This document shows positions 1 through 13,256 of a DNA stretch of 64,000 nucleotides, piece after piece; position 1 is the first letter of the stretch, and each line of letters begins with the position of its first letter. A model generated the notes under the pieces. It was given only the letters and a program-made list of their open reading frames with translations, was not told where the DNA came from and ran no database searches. This stretch comes from Jacaranda mimosifolia (Eukaryota; Streptophyta; Magnoliopsida; Lamiales; Bignoniaceae). A program made the position numbers and the translations under genes. The stretch spans positions 585,501 through 649,500 of the forward strand of contig CM032117.1 in NCBI GenBank assembly GCA_018894105.1, written 5' to 3'.

Positions 1-520
1 CGAAAAATAAAAAAAGTGCTATTTTGTTAAAAACTATTTAGATCGGCCGGTCGGACCGGTGAATCGCTTACGATTCAATTGAATCGGAGCGATTTTTTTA
101 TTTAAATTTTAATGATTTTTTTTTTGTCTAAATACAAAATTTGAAGGTTAAAGTATACATCACAAGCTATTAAAAGTAAAAAAAAAAATATTTTTTTAGA
201 ATTTAAACTGTATAATTAACTCATACACTCTCAATTTTAAACTTTAGACTTGAGATATTTAAATTATTGTAATTATTTATAATATAAATTGTGAAATTTG
301 AATTGTGATGTTAGATAATATCATTTAAACTCTTTATGTTTTATATTTCGACATTTTATTAATTTTTAAATAATATATATAATATAAATATATATATTTT
401 TTGTAATTATGACGCCACGATTCAATTGCAGTCCAGCCAATGATTAAACCAGTGAATCGTGAATCGATAAATTTTTCGATTCAATGAATGATTTGATTTT
501 TCGAACATGATTGCGTTGCA
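1..520. repeat. hAT-like non-autonomous element, left end at window edge
   Basis: AT-rich stretch with clusters of a gaatcg / cgattc word at both ends: gatcggccggtcggaccggt near 41-60, and repeated gattcaatgaat words near 420-510. Subterminal short inverted words flanking an AT-rich middle are typical of degenerate hAT-like non-autonomous elements, and the style matches the copy at 39066-39795. I could not define a target-site duplication, so the ends are approximate. No coding capacity is visible. Confidence 0.4.
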
Positions 521-729
521 ATAGCCTCACTTTTCTATAGCCAAATTGTCGATCATTTAGCACTTAAGAAAATATAAAATTCCAAATCGACTACCAGTGA
601 AAAAAGAAAGCAAAATAATAACTACTCGCTACTTTTTTTTAGAAAATTTTTTTTTGAAAAGGAAATAAGACTAAATAAATATACTACTAATTATAAATAG
701 AATTTAATTAACGTGTCTAAGTATTCTTA

Positions 730-1055
730 AGACTAGTTTGATGGGTGATGATTATGTGGGATATAGTATTTTTATTCACTCAAATTTGCATTAATACCTA
801 AAATCTTTATTTATACGTGCAATGTGAATGATAAATTAATTTGCCATTCTTTGTGAGTCTTTATTTATTGGTTTGCTGTGATAAATTAATTTGCCATTCT
901 TTGTGAGTCTTTATTCATTGGTTTGCTGCTTTGCTCTATATGTTAGAATAATAATAATAATATCAACAAAATTATATCACAATAATAAAAAATTATACAA
1001 ATTATCATATGATAAATAATTACGCAACAACTTAAAAATCCAATCAAACTAGTCC
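730..1055. mobile_element. Tourist-like MITE upstream of RAPTOR
   Basis: Terminal inverted repeats agactagtttgatggg (left) and ccaatcaaactagtcc (right) pair over about 15 bases and are flanked by TTA on both sides (727-729 and 1056-1058). That is the 3-bp duplication of PIF/Harbinger-type MITEs. Inside it, a 50-bp unit is repeated directly (829-878 and 879-928, nearly identical). There is no ORF. The element sits 150-200 bp before the probable RAPTOR leader, so it may lie in the promoter. Confidence 0.6.
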
Positions 1056-1227
1056 TTATAAGTAGGTATTTAATCACAATATATAAATAAATTTCTTCTT
1101 AAGTAATTATCTAGTGGGTTATGGGGATTCTTTTTACTAAATAAAACAAAAATAAAATGTGGAGTAATGAAATCCCCCAAATTGCACTTGTCAGCTCCCC
1201 TTTTTGATTGTGGTCGCACAGCCGCAC

Positions 1228-1607
1228 TCTGTCTCTCTCTCTCTCTGTAAAATTGTAAATGTATATCTACGCTTCCATAGACGCCTCCACCTGTGCCGCC
1301 GGCGTCACCGCCACCACTTGCGCCTTTGTTGCCTAGGGTTTTCCAGAGCTGGATTCTCTCTTCTCTCCTCTGCCAATCTCTTTACGCCGCTCTTTCACTG
1401 GCTTCGTCGATTAACCGCCACCGGCTTTCCAAACCTAAATCTCGCCCGCTCTCTCTTCATTTCTGCCGCACTCAACACTGGAGCTCAAGATTGCCTGAAT
1501 CGTGTTTTCGGATTAATCGGTGTAATTAGGGTTCCTGTTATGAGGTGCCCTCCGAAATCAGTTCGACTGGGGCAGGGCTGAAAATATTAGAAGATTAGGG
1601 TAATTTT
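1228..1607 (+). promoter_or_regulatory. RAPTOR 5' leader with pyrimidine tract and two upstream ORFs
   Basis: A CT-rich tract (1228-1248, ctctct repeats) begins a GC-richer leader before the RAPTOR start at 1608. Two short upstream ORFs are visible. One runs 1259-1336 (25 codons plus stop, starting MYIYASIDAS). The other runs 1540-1581 (13 codons plus stop, MRCPPKSVRLGQG) and ends only 26 bases before the main AUG. The transcription start is not visible, so the first uORF may or may not be in the mRNA. The second almost certainly is unless the leader contains an intron. Confidence 0.5.
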
Positions 1608-4600
1608 ATGGCATTGGGGGATTTGATGGCCGCATCACGGTTTTCACAGTCTACGGCAGTGGTTTCAAATCACTTGGGGGAGTTCTCTGCGAATGGGATT
1701 CATGTGGAGGAGGATGGCGACAGGAGTGTTTATAGTAGCAGCAGCATCAACAACAATAGCAATACTCGGGATTTATCCGAGACAGCGAGCAGCAGCTACA
1801 CAGTAATGACCACGACGACGAGCATGGCTTACTTGCCGCAGACTGTTGTGTTGTGTGAGCTTCGGCATGATGGATTCGAGGAGTGCATGCCCTTGGGACC
1901 GTCAGATAGTGGTTTAGTCTCTAAATGGCGACCTCGGGAACGAGTAAGCTCCTGAATCTCTTCCTTGTTCTTTGTTGCAAATTTATTGGTGAAGTTTCTC
2001 TTTGTTTCGTTGTGCTACTGATTTGAAATATCTTTTAATTCCCGGGTCATTTATTTGTTAACATGTGACAAATTCCATTTACTTGAAGAATGCGAATGGT
2101 GTAATCCTTTTCATGGGTTAGCTTCTTCATATCCTTAACAAGTTTGCTGTATTCTATATTCTCATTCATAAACCGAAAGGGGCAAAAGAGTTAATAATAT
2201 TGTTATCTTCATACACAAGAGAAGACTGGGAGCTGTGGTAATATTAAATCGAGAATTTTCTGGATAAGGATTTAAAACCCTATTTGGAAATTCTGGCTAT
2301 TTTGTTGTTGCCCTTCTATGCATTTCTAAAACTTTGCTATTCAGGTCTCATTTTGTCTATGCTCTGTTTGGTATTTCGACAAGAGGGAAGGTAGAGGGCT
2401 AAAGGATACTCCATTTTATTATGATCTTATGGTAGGAAGCAGTTGATGTGACAGATGTATAGTTGTGTTTTGGTACTTCCTCCAGCACTTCCAAAAGTTG
2501 AGGGATTAGAAATGCAGATTGCAATGAATTTGGTGTAGTTCCCTCTTTACCTTCTCCTACATCCCTTTCCATGAGATGGGACATAGGTCATGTGCCTTGG
2601 TGTGTCTCTCCCCACCCCCATCATCCTGAGCCTGTTTGCTAGTAGCGAGCCTGGTGATCTAGATATACCAGCTTTTGTTGACAAATTTTATTTTAAGAAC
2701 TCATTTACTACTTGGAAGATAGTTATGACTTTGGGGTTGGATGTGAGAGTTTTGTATTTTCTTTTGTTTTTTATTGAATACTACTGTAGCAGTTTAAATG
2801 GCTGCTGCATGAAGTGGTCTTTAAATTTTATTACATGTGTTTACCATTCTTTAAGTGCATGTATAGGGTTCAAAGATTACTAATCTAATCTCTAAATAGA
2901 ACTTCTGTCTTCTGGAGTCATTCTCTGGGCCAAGGCATCTCTTGGCTGATAGGTATGTATTTCTGTTGGTGATCTGTTGCAATTATATACCTTGTAGATA
3001 TCTCTCTCTGGCTTTTTTTTTCTTTCCCTTTTTTCTTTTTGTGTTGTGGTTCAGCCTATGAAGTCCTGGCTCCTGGGAAAGTTTTTGGTGAAACACACTT
3101 CATGTAATATTGACTGCGTTAAATTCTTAAATTCATTGCAGATGAAGACGGGATGTGTTGCTTTAGTTTTGTGTTTAAATATCAGCGTTGATCCACCTGA
3201 TGTAATAAAGATATCTCCTTGTGCCCGGATGGAATGCTGGATAGGTATAATCTTGTCCTGCCTTTCTTCACCTATATTTAAGTAGCTATGTGATGACTTT
3301 CCCATGATTTAGTTGATCTGCTCGATTCACTTCCTATATATGTGGTCATCTTGCTCTATGTACCTCTCTATACTATTGATGCTATGCTGGGCATGAATAA
3401 TACGAAAGGCCTGTTCCTGTTTTTATCATTTTATGCACAAACAATCTATCAATATGATTATAAGGACCTAAGTAGGAGTGTGAATAATCTTTGTAGCTTT
3501 GTAATTTATATGACATTTATATTGTACATTAGCTGGGAGGTGGAAACGTCAAGAATTTTAGTGGCATTAAGTTGGTCACCTAATTTTTGTCTGTGGCATA
3601 CTGCTACATTTAATTTCTTTTTAGTTGTGCACTTTTGTGGCATGAGAAAGAAACAACAAATTCATGCTATGACTGTTGATACAGTATATGTCCTGTTCAT
3701 GTTCTTTATCATTCTCTTGTAGACCCATTCTCAATGGCCCCCCAAAAAGCTCTTGAAACAATTGGAAGAACCTTGAACCAACAGTATGAGAGGTGGCAGC
3801 CCAAGGTATGAAATACATCTTCTTCTTTTTTTTTCCCATCATTAATTGATCCTTTAAGAAACTTAATATGAAAAGGTATTTTAGTTGCTAAAAGGAAAAA
3901 GATAAAAGAGGAAATGCATTTTTAATATATATGTGATAATGATTGAACATCCTTGAAATTATTGACACATGCCAGGCTCGTTACAAATATTCATTAGACC
4001 CCACTGTTGATGAAGTCAAGAAACTATGCACAACGTGCCGCAAATTGGCAAAATCTGAGAGAGTTCTTTTTCACTACAATGGACATGGTGTGCCTAAGCC
4101 AACCCCTAATGGTGAAATTTGGCTATTTAATAAGGTCCTTTTCTCAGTGATTTTTCTTGTGCATTCCATCCTCAACCTCCTTTCCCTTCCTCAGTTTTCC
4201 TATTCTCATTTAGTTGCTTATGTAGAGTTATACACAGTACATCCCTTTGCCAATCAGTGATCTGGATTCCTGGCTGAAGACACCTTCAATATATGTTTTT
4301 GACTGCTCTGCCGCTGGGTTGATTGTCAGTGCCTTCATTGAGGTACTGTTTTCCAACCAATAGAATAATATTTATGTAGATCTGATATGGCAACTTGTCT
4401 TTAAAATTTATCTTGTTTCATCACAGCTCCAGGATAGTAGTAGTTCAAGTTCTGCACCTTCCATGAGGGACTGTATTTTGCTCGCAGCCTGTGAAGCTCA
4501 CGAGACACTTCCCCTGAGTGCGGAATTTCCCGCTGATGTATTTACTTCCTGCCTGACAACACCCATAAAAATGGCATTAAGATGGTGATCCAATACCCAT

Positions 4601-7600
4601 AACTCTATGTCTCCACAATTGATATGCCATTTTGTGTTTCGCATGGTTTTTGTTTAAAATATTTAAGCTGTACTAGTTGGTTTGTTATTACTTTTTTGAA
4701 ATATCTTCAACACTGCTGCTAAATGCTGCTCTTGGTTTTGTGATTGTGAAAAATATGAATTAGGTTTTTCATGTAATTCTTGGCATTGTGTTTTCATAAG
4801 CCACTAGAGGTGTCTGGCTTAAAATGGTATTATGTAATTTATTCTCGAAATACTAAGCTGAAATTGCATAAAGGGGGACAAGAGGAATCTTTACTCCATT
4901 CCAAAAGTAAAAGATTTTCTTTGCCAATAAAAATGATTCCTGGTAATATAACTAGCTTGCAACGTTCATATTTTTTGTGCGCTCTAAAGCCCAAATTTCT
5001 GTATGTCTTAACTTTCCCAGATGATCAATTGTTGTCAACCTGCTTTACTTTCAAAATTGCATATTTGGTAAGTAAAGCTATACTTTCTGCTCAATGAGTT
5101 TCAAATTGCCCTCTTTCTATATTGGCTCATTTTTCTGCACCTTCTCAACAAATTTACGCGTGCTCTGGATCAAAGAGGCTCTAACATGCCTGGTTGTGTG
5201 CTGCTGCCTGACTTGCCTCTTTTGCATGTATGATATTTTTCTTCTTTCTTCTAAATGTTTCTTATGGTAATTGCTTGTAATGTACTTTATGTATAAATTG
5301 TTCAATGGTGATTTGGTAGATTCTTAGAGTGTCTGTCTGTTATGAATTTTGTATGATAAGTTTTTTTTTCCCTTCTTGTTTGGTTTAGTTCTATGTGCTT
5401 CTCTATGTGAATTCTTTCTTCCTTTAAAAGATGTAGCTCATAATTTGTCAATTTTGCATCAGGTTTTGCACTCGGTCGCTGCTCCACGAGTCCTTTGATT
5501 ATTCTCTGATAGATAGAATTCCTGGCCGCCAAACAGATCGGAAGACTCTTCTTGGGGAGTTGAACTGGATATTCACAGCTGTCACTGACACTATCGCCTG
5601 GAATGTGCTGCCACATGGTAAGGACAGAAGATCTAAACTCATGTGGTCTTTGGTATATACTCTGAGACGGCATATTTAGTGGTAATTCTAATGAAGGTCA
5701 ACTTTGCATCAGACTTGTTCCAGAGATTGTTCAGGCAAGATCTTTTAGTTGCCAGCCTCTTCAGGAACTTTTTGCTTGCTGAAAGGATTATGAGGTCTGC
5801 AAATTGTTCACCAATTTCATATCCAATGTTGCCGCCAACTCACCAGCATCATATGTGGTAACTTCTATATATACTTTTCTTGTGTGCATCTAAAAGTCCT
5901 GTGTTTTTCATGAGTTGATATTCATCTATCTGCCTTTTTATTTTATTCTCATGCTCTGCAGGGATGCGTGGGACATGGCTGCTGAAATCTGTCTTTCTCA
6001 GCTTCCAAATTTAGTGGAGGACCCAAATGCAGAGTTTCAGGTACGGATAATTTGTTTTTTCTCTCATTTGCATTTTGCAACCTATTGTTTTTGTAGGATG
6101 GATATTGGGAAAAATCAGTATAGAAGCTCATGTGATTATTTCATGTTATGAGTAAGTTAATATACCACCCTGATTTAGTGTTTTCCTTGTTTTTATCGTC
6201 AGCCGAGCCCATTTTTTACAGAGCAGTTAACAGCTTTTGAAGTTTGGCTTGATCATGGATCAGAACATAAAAAGCCACCAGAACAGTTGCCAATTGTTCT
6301 TCAGGTGGGAATCATTCTATGCTCCTAGTCAAGTATGGAGCTGTAAAGTTGGCTTGCTATATAATGTTGATTTTAAGAATTTTTACATTGTCCGTGAAAT
6401 TTGCTCTTCCGTTTATGGTAAGAAAGTATTTTGTTTATTTCGTGGGGGGAAGGACAAGGCATCAACAATTTATTTGTTATTTTTTAAATATGTGCAACAG
6501 TTATGGTTCTTTACTTATCACTAATTTTGCTTTGTAATTCTCTCACAGAAGTTTTTTTTCAAATTCTGAATTGTGTTTGTCTGTTAAGGATAGAATGAGA
6601 GAAGGCTCATGAATTGGGCCTACAGCTAGTTTTTGGTGCCCTTTTTATTTGTTAATTTAACATTTCTGATTTAAGGTACCTCCGGAGAAATTGTGAAAAT
6701 ATATCATATCTGTGGTTCTAAAAAAATGTTTTAATCGGCCACTTTTTTAGAACCCTTCTTAGTTCTTAATAATAATCCTTTATGATCTCTTCCCAACCAA
6801 GATGCATGCTGCTCCGAGACCAAGGAAAGAAATTTGAGTTCTTCGTTGGCCTAGAATATCTGTTCCTTTGGTAGAAATTTTTTCCATGGTTTTGGTGGTT
6901 TTTTATGTGTCTTGCAAATAATGCTGTTATTCACATCATAGTTTCTGGTTTATTTTGAAAAATTTGTTGAAATCTTTCCATTTCTTTTTTGTTACTCAGG
7001 TTTTACTTAGTCAATGCCATAGATTTCGTGCTCTGGTACTTCTTGGTAGATTTTTGGACATGGGACCTTGGGCTGTGGATCTGGTATTTTGTTCTGGATT
7101 CTGTGTTGATTAATCGATGTAAAACTACAAGTTTTGACATATTTATTCATTGGTTTTGTTCTCTTTCAGGCCTTATCTGTGGGAATATTTCCTTATGTTT
7201 TAAAGCTCTTACAAACCACCACTCCAGAGCTTAGACAAATTCTTGTGTTCATCTGGACAAAGATCCTTGCATTAGATAAGGTAAGTTTGGAAATTTTTTG
7301 TTTATACTTTAATTTTTCTATTTTCTTATGGTTTTCTCGAAGTGCAAAATGAACTCTCATTTGTATTCAACTAGTGTAATCTCCTGGGAGGCATCCTCTT
7401 GATCACATAAACAGAATACTTAAAAAGGGTGCATTAAAAACTAACTCCAATTACGAGTGCAGCTTCATGATAGTGTTTGTACCAGAAGCTAGCAGAGAAT
7501 TTGACATTCTGCCTTTATGTTTATTTTGTCGCTTCTGTGTGTTTGTCTGTTCGTCTACCTACTTTCTGACATCAGAATCGCACTTATGCTGCGTGGATAT

Positions 7601-10600
7601 AGATGATCTTACCATTCTTTTGCATTGAACTTTCGAAACATTCTGTGTGTTTCTATAGTCTTGTCAGGTTGATCTCGTGAAGGATGGCGGGCACACATAT
7701 TTCATCAGGTTTCTTGACAGTGTTGAAGCTTACCCAGAACAACGTGCAATGGCTGCATTTGTTTTGGCTGTCATTGTAGATGGTCACAAGCGTGGTCAGG
7801 AAGCCTGCATGGAAGCTGGTCTTGTACATGTCTGCCTCAAGCACCTTCAGAGCTCATCTCCTAATGAGGCACAAACTGAACCTCTATTTCTTCAGTGGAT
7901 ATGCTTGTGCCTTGGTAAATTGTGGGAGGATTTCGTGGAGGCTCAAATGATAGGTTTGCAGGCTGACGCCCCTGCTATTCTTGCACCCCTACTTTCAGAG
8001 CCCCAACCTGAGGTTTTTCTCTTTTTTATTATTAGTATATATACATATTTACATCATAATTCTTTTATGCAATCCAATAAAAGCAATTAACACGAAAATA
8101 TGCAATTTTATGCGCACATACCAACTGTTGAGGTACACACTGAAATATGAATAAATTTTTAAAGGTCCGTGCGGCAGCTGTTTTTGCTCTAGGCACTGCC
8201 TTTGATGTAGGGTTTGACACATCAAGAGATGCTCATGGAGATGAAGATTGTGATGATGATGAAAAAGTTAGGGCTGAAGCTGGTATTATTAAGAATCTTT
8301 TAAATGTTGTTTCTGATGGAAGCCCACTGGTGCGAGCTGAAGTTGCTGTGGGTATGCACTACGTCATTGTCCTTGCCCGTATTATACATTGGTTGTTTTC
8401 TGGTTATAAAATTGTTTCTCCCCCAACTTTGTTCCACGATGACCTCCTTTCAGTTGTCATTGATGATTTGAGTAACACATTATTTTGTCTTCTGAATCAA
8501 TATGGATAACTTTATTCCTGTGTGCAGCTCTGTCTCGTTTTGCCTTTGGCCACAACAAACACCTGAAATCAGTAGCTGCTGCATATTGGAAGCCCCAATC
8601 CAGTTCTGTTTTCGCTTCCTTGCCATCTTTTGCGGTCAAGGGTTCAGGTAGTGGCTACACTACTCCAACTCACTACATGCCACATGGAAGTATAGTTCCA
8701 TCCCCTGTTGCTCCATTATTACGAATTGGGAATGACGGCCAGGCAGTGGTTCGTGAAGGGAGAATATCCACCAGTAGCCCTCTTGCTCCGCCTGGAATAA
8801 TGCATGGATCTCCACTTTCTGATGATTCATCGCAGCATTCTGATTCTGGAGCAGTGAATGACTGTGTTAGCAATGGAGTTCTCCGCCATTCAAGGCGAAA
8901 ACCACTAGATAATGCACTATATTCACAATGTGTATTAGCTATGTGTAATCTAGCCAAGGATCCATCACCACGAGTTGCAAACCTTGGACGGCGCGTGTTG
9001 TCCATTATTGGTATTGAACAAGTATTTGCAAAATCTGCTAAGTCTGCTGGTGTAAGCGCTTGTCCTGGTGAATTAACAACTGCAAGCACTAGTCTTGCTG
9101 GACTAGCTCGTTCATCATCTTGGTTTGAATTGAATGGAGGTAAGATTGTGTGTTTTGTTGCTCTTCCATGCTTATGGTTCATGGTTTCTCTATGCATTTT
9201 GAGCCATTGATTTTGTTATTTTTTTGGGGGGGGGGGGTAGTGAATATTATGTTGGTGCTGAATTAGCTTGGGCTATGGTTGGTTACGTATTGGTAAAACA
9301 ATTTTTTTTGGCCAAAATATAACCAAACATATTACTTTTTTCCCTCCAAAATGCCAAATTAAGTTTCCCAAAATACCCTCTTCTATCCTCAATTATCCCC
9401 AACTTCTCATTTTACAATATATATATATATATATATATCATATACATATCATATATGTTTTATTATTATTCTTACTATAAAAAAAAATACTCAATTTCAT
9501 TTTCATCCCAAAAACCCAACAAAAAAGCATTGATTTGACCACTACAGTAAAAATTGTCTCATCCCAAAACATAAACAAACATAGTAAAACTCTCTAAAAT
9601 AATTTTCTAACTATTCCCCAAAATATAAACAAACATTCATCACATTTGTCAACTCCTCTCCCAAAACACATAATACAAAACATACAATTTATAACCAAAC
9701 ATTGCCTTGGTTATTTTGCTTTTTTATGTTCTCTATAATTCTATTATGTTGCTTTTAGTGTTGTTACTTGTTCTATAATTATTTATGTGGTTTTCTGCAG
9801 GAGGGGCTTTGCAACTGACTTTTAGAACTCCTCCTGTTAGTCCTCCTAGACCAAGCTACATGACAGGCATGCGTAGAGTTTGCTCCTTGGAATTTAGGCC
9901 ACATTTGATGAATTCTCCAGACTCAGGACTAGCTGATCCACTTTTAGGTTCTGCTGGACCATCTGGCGTTTCAGAACGCAGTTTTCTTCCACAATCAATG
10001 ATCTATAATTGGAGTTGTGGTCACTTTTCAAGGCCACTTCTTACTGCAATGGATGATAGTGAAGATATAATTGCTAGAAGAGAAGAAAGGGAGAAACTGG
10101 CCCTGGACCACATAGTGAAATGCCAACACTCCTGTACGTTCTTAATTTATTTAACACCCTCCCTTGTGGAAGTAGTTGCTATCTTTTAATTTTTTCCTTT
10201 TTCCCTGTGCAGCGGTGAGTAAACTGCATAATCAGATTGCTAGTTGGGATACAAAGTTTGAGACTGGCACCAAGACTGCTTTGCTGCAGCCCTTCTCACC
10301 TGTTGTGATTGCTTCAGATCAAAATGAAAAGATTAGGTGAGAAAATATAGGTGGACCATGATATCTATGCTAATTCTATTGAATGGATTGTGTGGATTCC
10401 TTTATGGTCAACCTGTCAGTTTTGTGGCACTATTTTGCACTAATGGCTTCTAGTTTTTATCTGGTTGTCTGGAAAGATGAAACTATGGTGGCTGATTCAC
10501 GAAAAAGTCTAATTGCACTAATGGCTTGTAGTTTCTATTTCGTTTTTCTTAGGTTTAAATAAGGTACTATGAAATCGCTAATTGAATGTTTTCTCTTGAT

Positions 10601-13256
10601 AGCTTTACTTCACTAGTTGGGAATGAATTTCATCTTTTGGTGTTTGGGCGAGGTTAAACATGAGGGAACTTATGGAATAATGTATAAAGTACAGAAGCTA
10701 AATGGTCATTGTAATTGCTGTTGATGTCAATAAAGATTTCAATATCTATCAAAATCATTTCTGGCTGTGTCAAAAAATAAAGCAAGTTCATCACCCTAGA
10801 AGTAATTGAGTATAAAGGTCCTTTACTTGTTTGCTTCTAAAAAGCCCGTGAATACAGTGTTACTTGTTATGGAGTCAAGTTTATAGAATAACATTTATAA
10901 TGTGAAATTTCTTTGATATGTGATGTCCTAGAAGTTTCTCCTCTTGTCTCATGTTTTGGGTTTATGGAGTGGATTGGGGATCTTTGCAGCTAACTGGTGT
11001 GCTATGCATGGTGTAGAATGTTTTTTTTTTTTCTAAGTTTCTCCATGTTTGCTGTAGTATTTAATTGGACCACCATATCTTGTTTATTGTCTTTGTTGTT
11101 TTTTTGTTTTTAAAATTTTTCGGATGAATCGTATTTGGTTAGTAATTGTATGTGAAATTTTACTATAATTATAAGTTAGCCAGCATTCGTTATATTTGGT
11201 ATAGTGAAAAGTACTTCATACAGTTTCTGTTTAGTTCTTTTATAGTCTAAACTAATTTCTGTGTCTAATTTGTTAGGGTATGGAATTATGAGGAAGCAAC
11301 TCTGCTTAACAGTTTCGATAACCATGATTACCCTGACAAAGGAGTTTCGAAGCTGTGTCTTGTAAATGAGCTTGACGAGAACTTGCTTCTTGTTGCATCA
11401 AGTAAGTCACTTGCCTAAGGGATTCACTTATATTTCGTTGATTTTAAGTGAAGCTGAATTCTACTCTGCTTATGTTAATATAGATGATGGAAATATCCGG
11501 ATCTGGAAAGATTACACTTCAAGAGGACAACAGAAATTAGTTACTGCTTTTGCTTCGATTCAGGGTCACAGACCTGGTGTCCGCAGTGTGAACGCTGTTG
11601 TGGATTGGCAACAGCAGTCTGGATATCTTGTATGTTATCACACTACTTTGATATGTATGTTTATGTTTGTTTTCCTTGGTCAATGGCACACACTTTGACA
11701 CGTTCTACTTAGTAATCCTTTGATTTCCCTCTCATCTCTTTTATTCTGCCCTACCTAGTTTGCTTCTGGGGAGATTTCCTCTATTATGACTTGGGATCTG
11801 GACAAAGAGCAACTTGTCAATTCCATTCCCTTAGCATCCGATTCAAGCATCTCAGCATTGGTGGGTTTTAAACTATCACTATACTTGTACTTGATAATCT
11901 CTTTATGATGAAAAACTACTTTGAAATGGTTCTCTCTTGTGAATTGTCCCGCATTGCTATTGATTTCTCATCATTTTCCTTGACAGGGTTTATACCACCA
12001 GTTTATACATACATAGATATAAAGTGATTATTTTCGCCTATGGACACATATTTGACCTTACCAAAAGAAATTCATCTTATTGCATTATAGTGATTGATTT
12101 CTGCCTCTAGGTCTTGCTGGTTGATTTTGTGCGCTAAGCTGTATAACGTTTTCATTCTGTCCATTGGCAGAATGTTCATGAAATTGATGATCAACTAATT
12201 TGATCAATTTTGTAGGCTGCTTCTCAAGTTCATGGAGGTCAATTTGCTGCTGGTTTTGTGGATGGTTATGTCAGATTATATGATATTCGTACTCCTGAGA
12301 TGTAAGAACTTTTTAAGCCATTTGAGCTCTGCAGTCATTTGTAGCTTTGTTTTTTGTTATTTGGTTTCCATCTGAAAACTGAATATTTGCTTAATTTATG
12401 TCTGTGCTCTTGCCACCTGTGCTTTTTGTTAGTCATGAGAACATGTCTTTTTCTCATTGGTGACCTGTAGCTTCTATTAAAGCTTTGAGGTGGTGTTGCC
12501 TCTAACTTTTGAGCATCTATCTGTAGCAATTTGTATTTGTTAATTAGTGGGTACACTCTCTGGTTATCCTGATTGGTTTTCGGTGATTATTCTATATGTA
12601 ACCCTGTATTTTACCTGTATTACTTAGGCTTGTTAGTGCAACTCATGCTCACACTCAACGAGTTGAAAGAGTTGTAGGGATTGGCTTTCAACCTGGTCTT
12701 GAACCAGCAAAGGTGACCATTTCTCCCCCAACATCATCCCCCCCCTCCCCCACCCCCACAACAAACAAAAAAAGATAAGAAAGAAAAAGAACACCATATT
12801 TTGGTTAGTTTTGTGAGTTTATAGTGTTCACTTGGTGTTTCTTCCATGTTGATACCCTGGTATCATCTGGTGTAATCAATGTGTACTTCATTACTGTTTT
12901 ATATCTTTGTTTTCCAGATTGTCAGTGCATCACAAGCTGGAAATATTCAGTTCCTAGATATGAGATGTGCCAGAGATGCATACCTGACAATTAAAGCCCA
13001 CAGGGGATCTCTCACAGCTTTAGCCGTCCATCGGCATGCACCCCTCATTGCAAGTGGCTCAGCCAAGCAGCTCATCAAAGTCTTCAATTTGGAGGGTGAT
13101 CCATTAGGCAGCATTCGGTATTATCCAACTTTCATGGCCCATAAGATAGGATCTGTTAGCTGCCTTACCTTCCATCCCTATCAAGTACTACTTGCAGCTG
13201 GTGCTAATGATGCTTGTGTTTCAATATATGCTGATGAGATCTCTCCACCAAGATAA
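1608..13256 (+). CDS. RAPTOR1: Regulatory-associated protein of TOR (RAPTOR)
   Basis: RAPTOR is the scaffold of plant TOR complex 1 and presents substrates such as S6K to the TOR kinase. I read 23 coding exons: 1608-1943, 3142-3244, 3723-3805, 3976-4134, 4226-4342, 4427-4584, 5463-5617, 5713-5857, 5962-6040, 6203-6304, 7000-7083, 7170-7280, 7659-8012, 8165-8351, 8528-9139, 9801-10133, 10213-10336, 11277-11401, 11484-11629, 11759-11860, 12216-12301, 12628-12712, 12918-13256. They join in frame to 1374 aa, close to known plant RAPTORs. Order of domains: variable Ser/Thr-rich N-terminus; Raptor N-terminal caspase-like domain (about 110-270, with HYNGHG at 207-212 and FDCSAAG at 252-258); armadillo/HEAT region (about 380-780); disordered linker; C-terminal WD40 repeats (about 1050-1374, e.g. 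[20 protein letters not shown]). The start [14 protein letters not shown] matches the usual plant RAPTOR N-terminus as I remember it. Exon borders were placed by eye, so single junctions could shift. Confidence 0.95.
9271..9706. mobile_element. MITE inside RAPTOR intron 15
   Basis: The intron between 9139 and 9801 holds an AT-rich insert whose ends pair as inverted repeats: ggctatggttggtta on the left, and the complement of ataaccaaacattgcc on the right. It is preceded by a poly-G run (about 9228-9238) and contains a (TA)n tract near 9418-9439. Motifs such as aaaacataaacaaacat recur inside. I cannot define a convincing target-site duplication, so the superfamily is left open. It does not disturb the splice sites. 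Confidence 0.5.

Noticed and set aside
8673..9197. 174-codon minus-strand ORF
   Set aside because: Antisense shadow of RAPTOR exon 15, which has clear homology in the sense direction.
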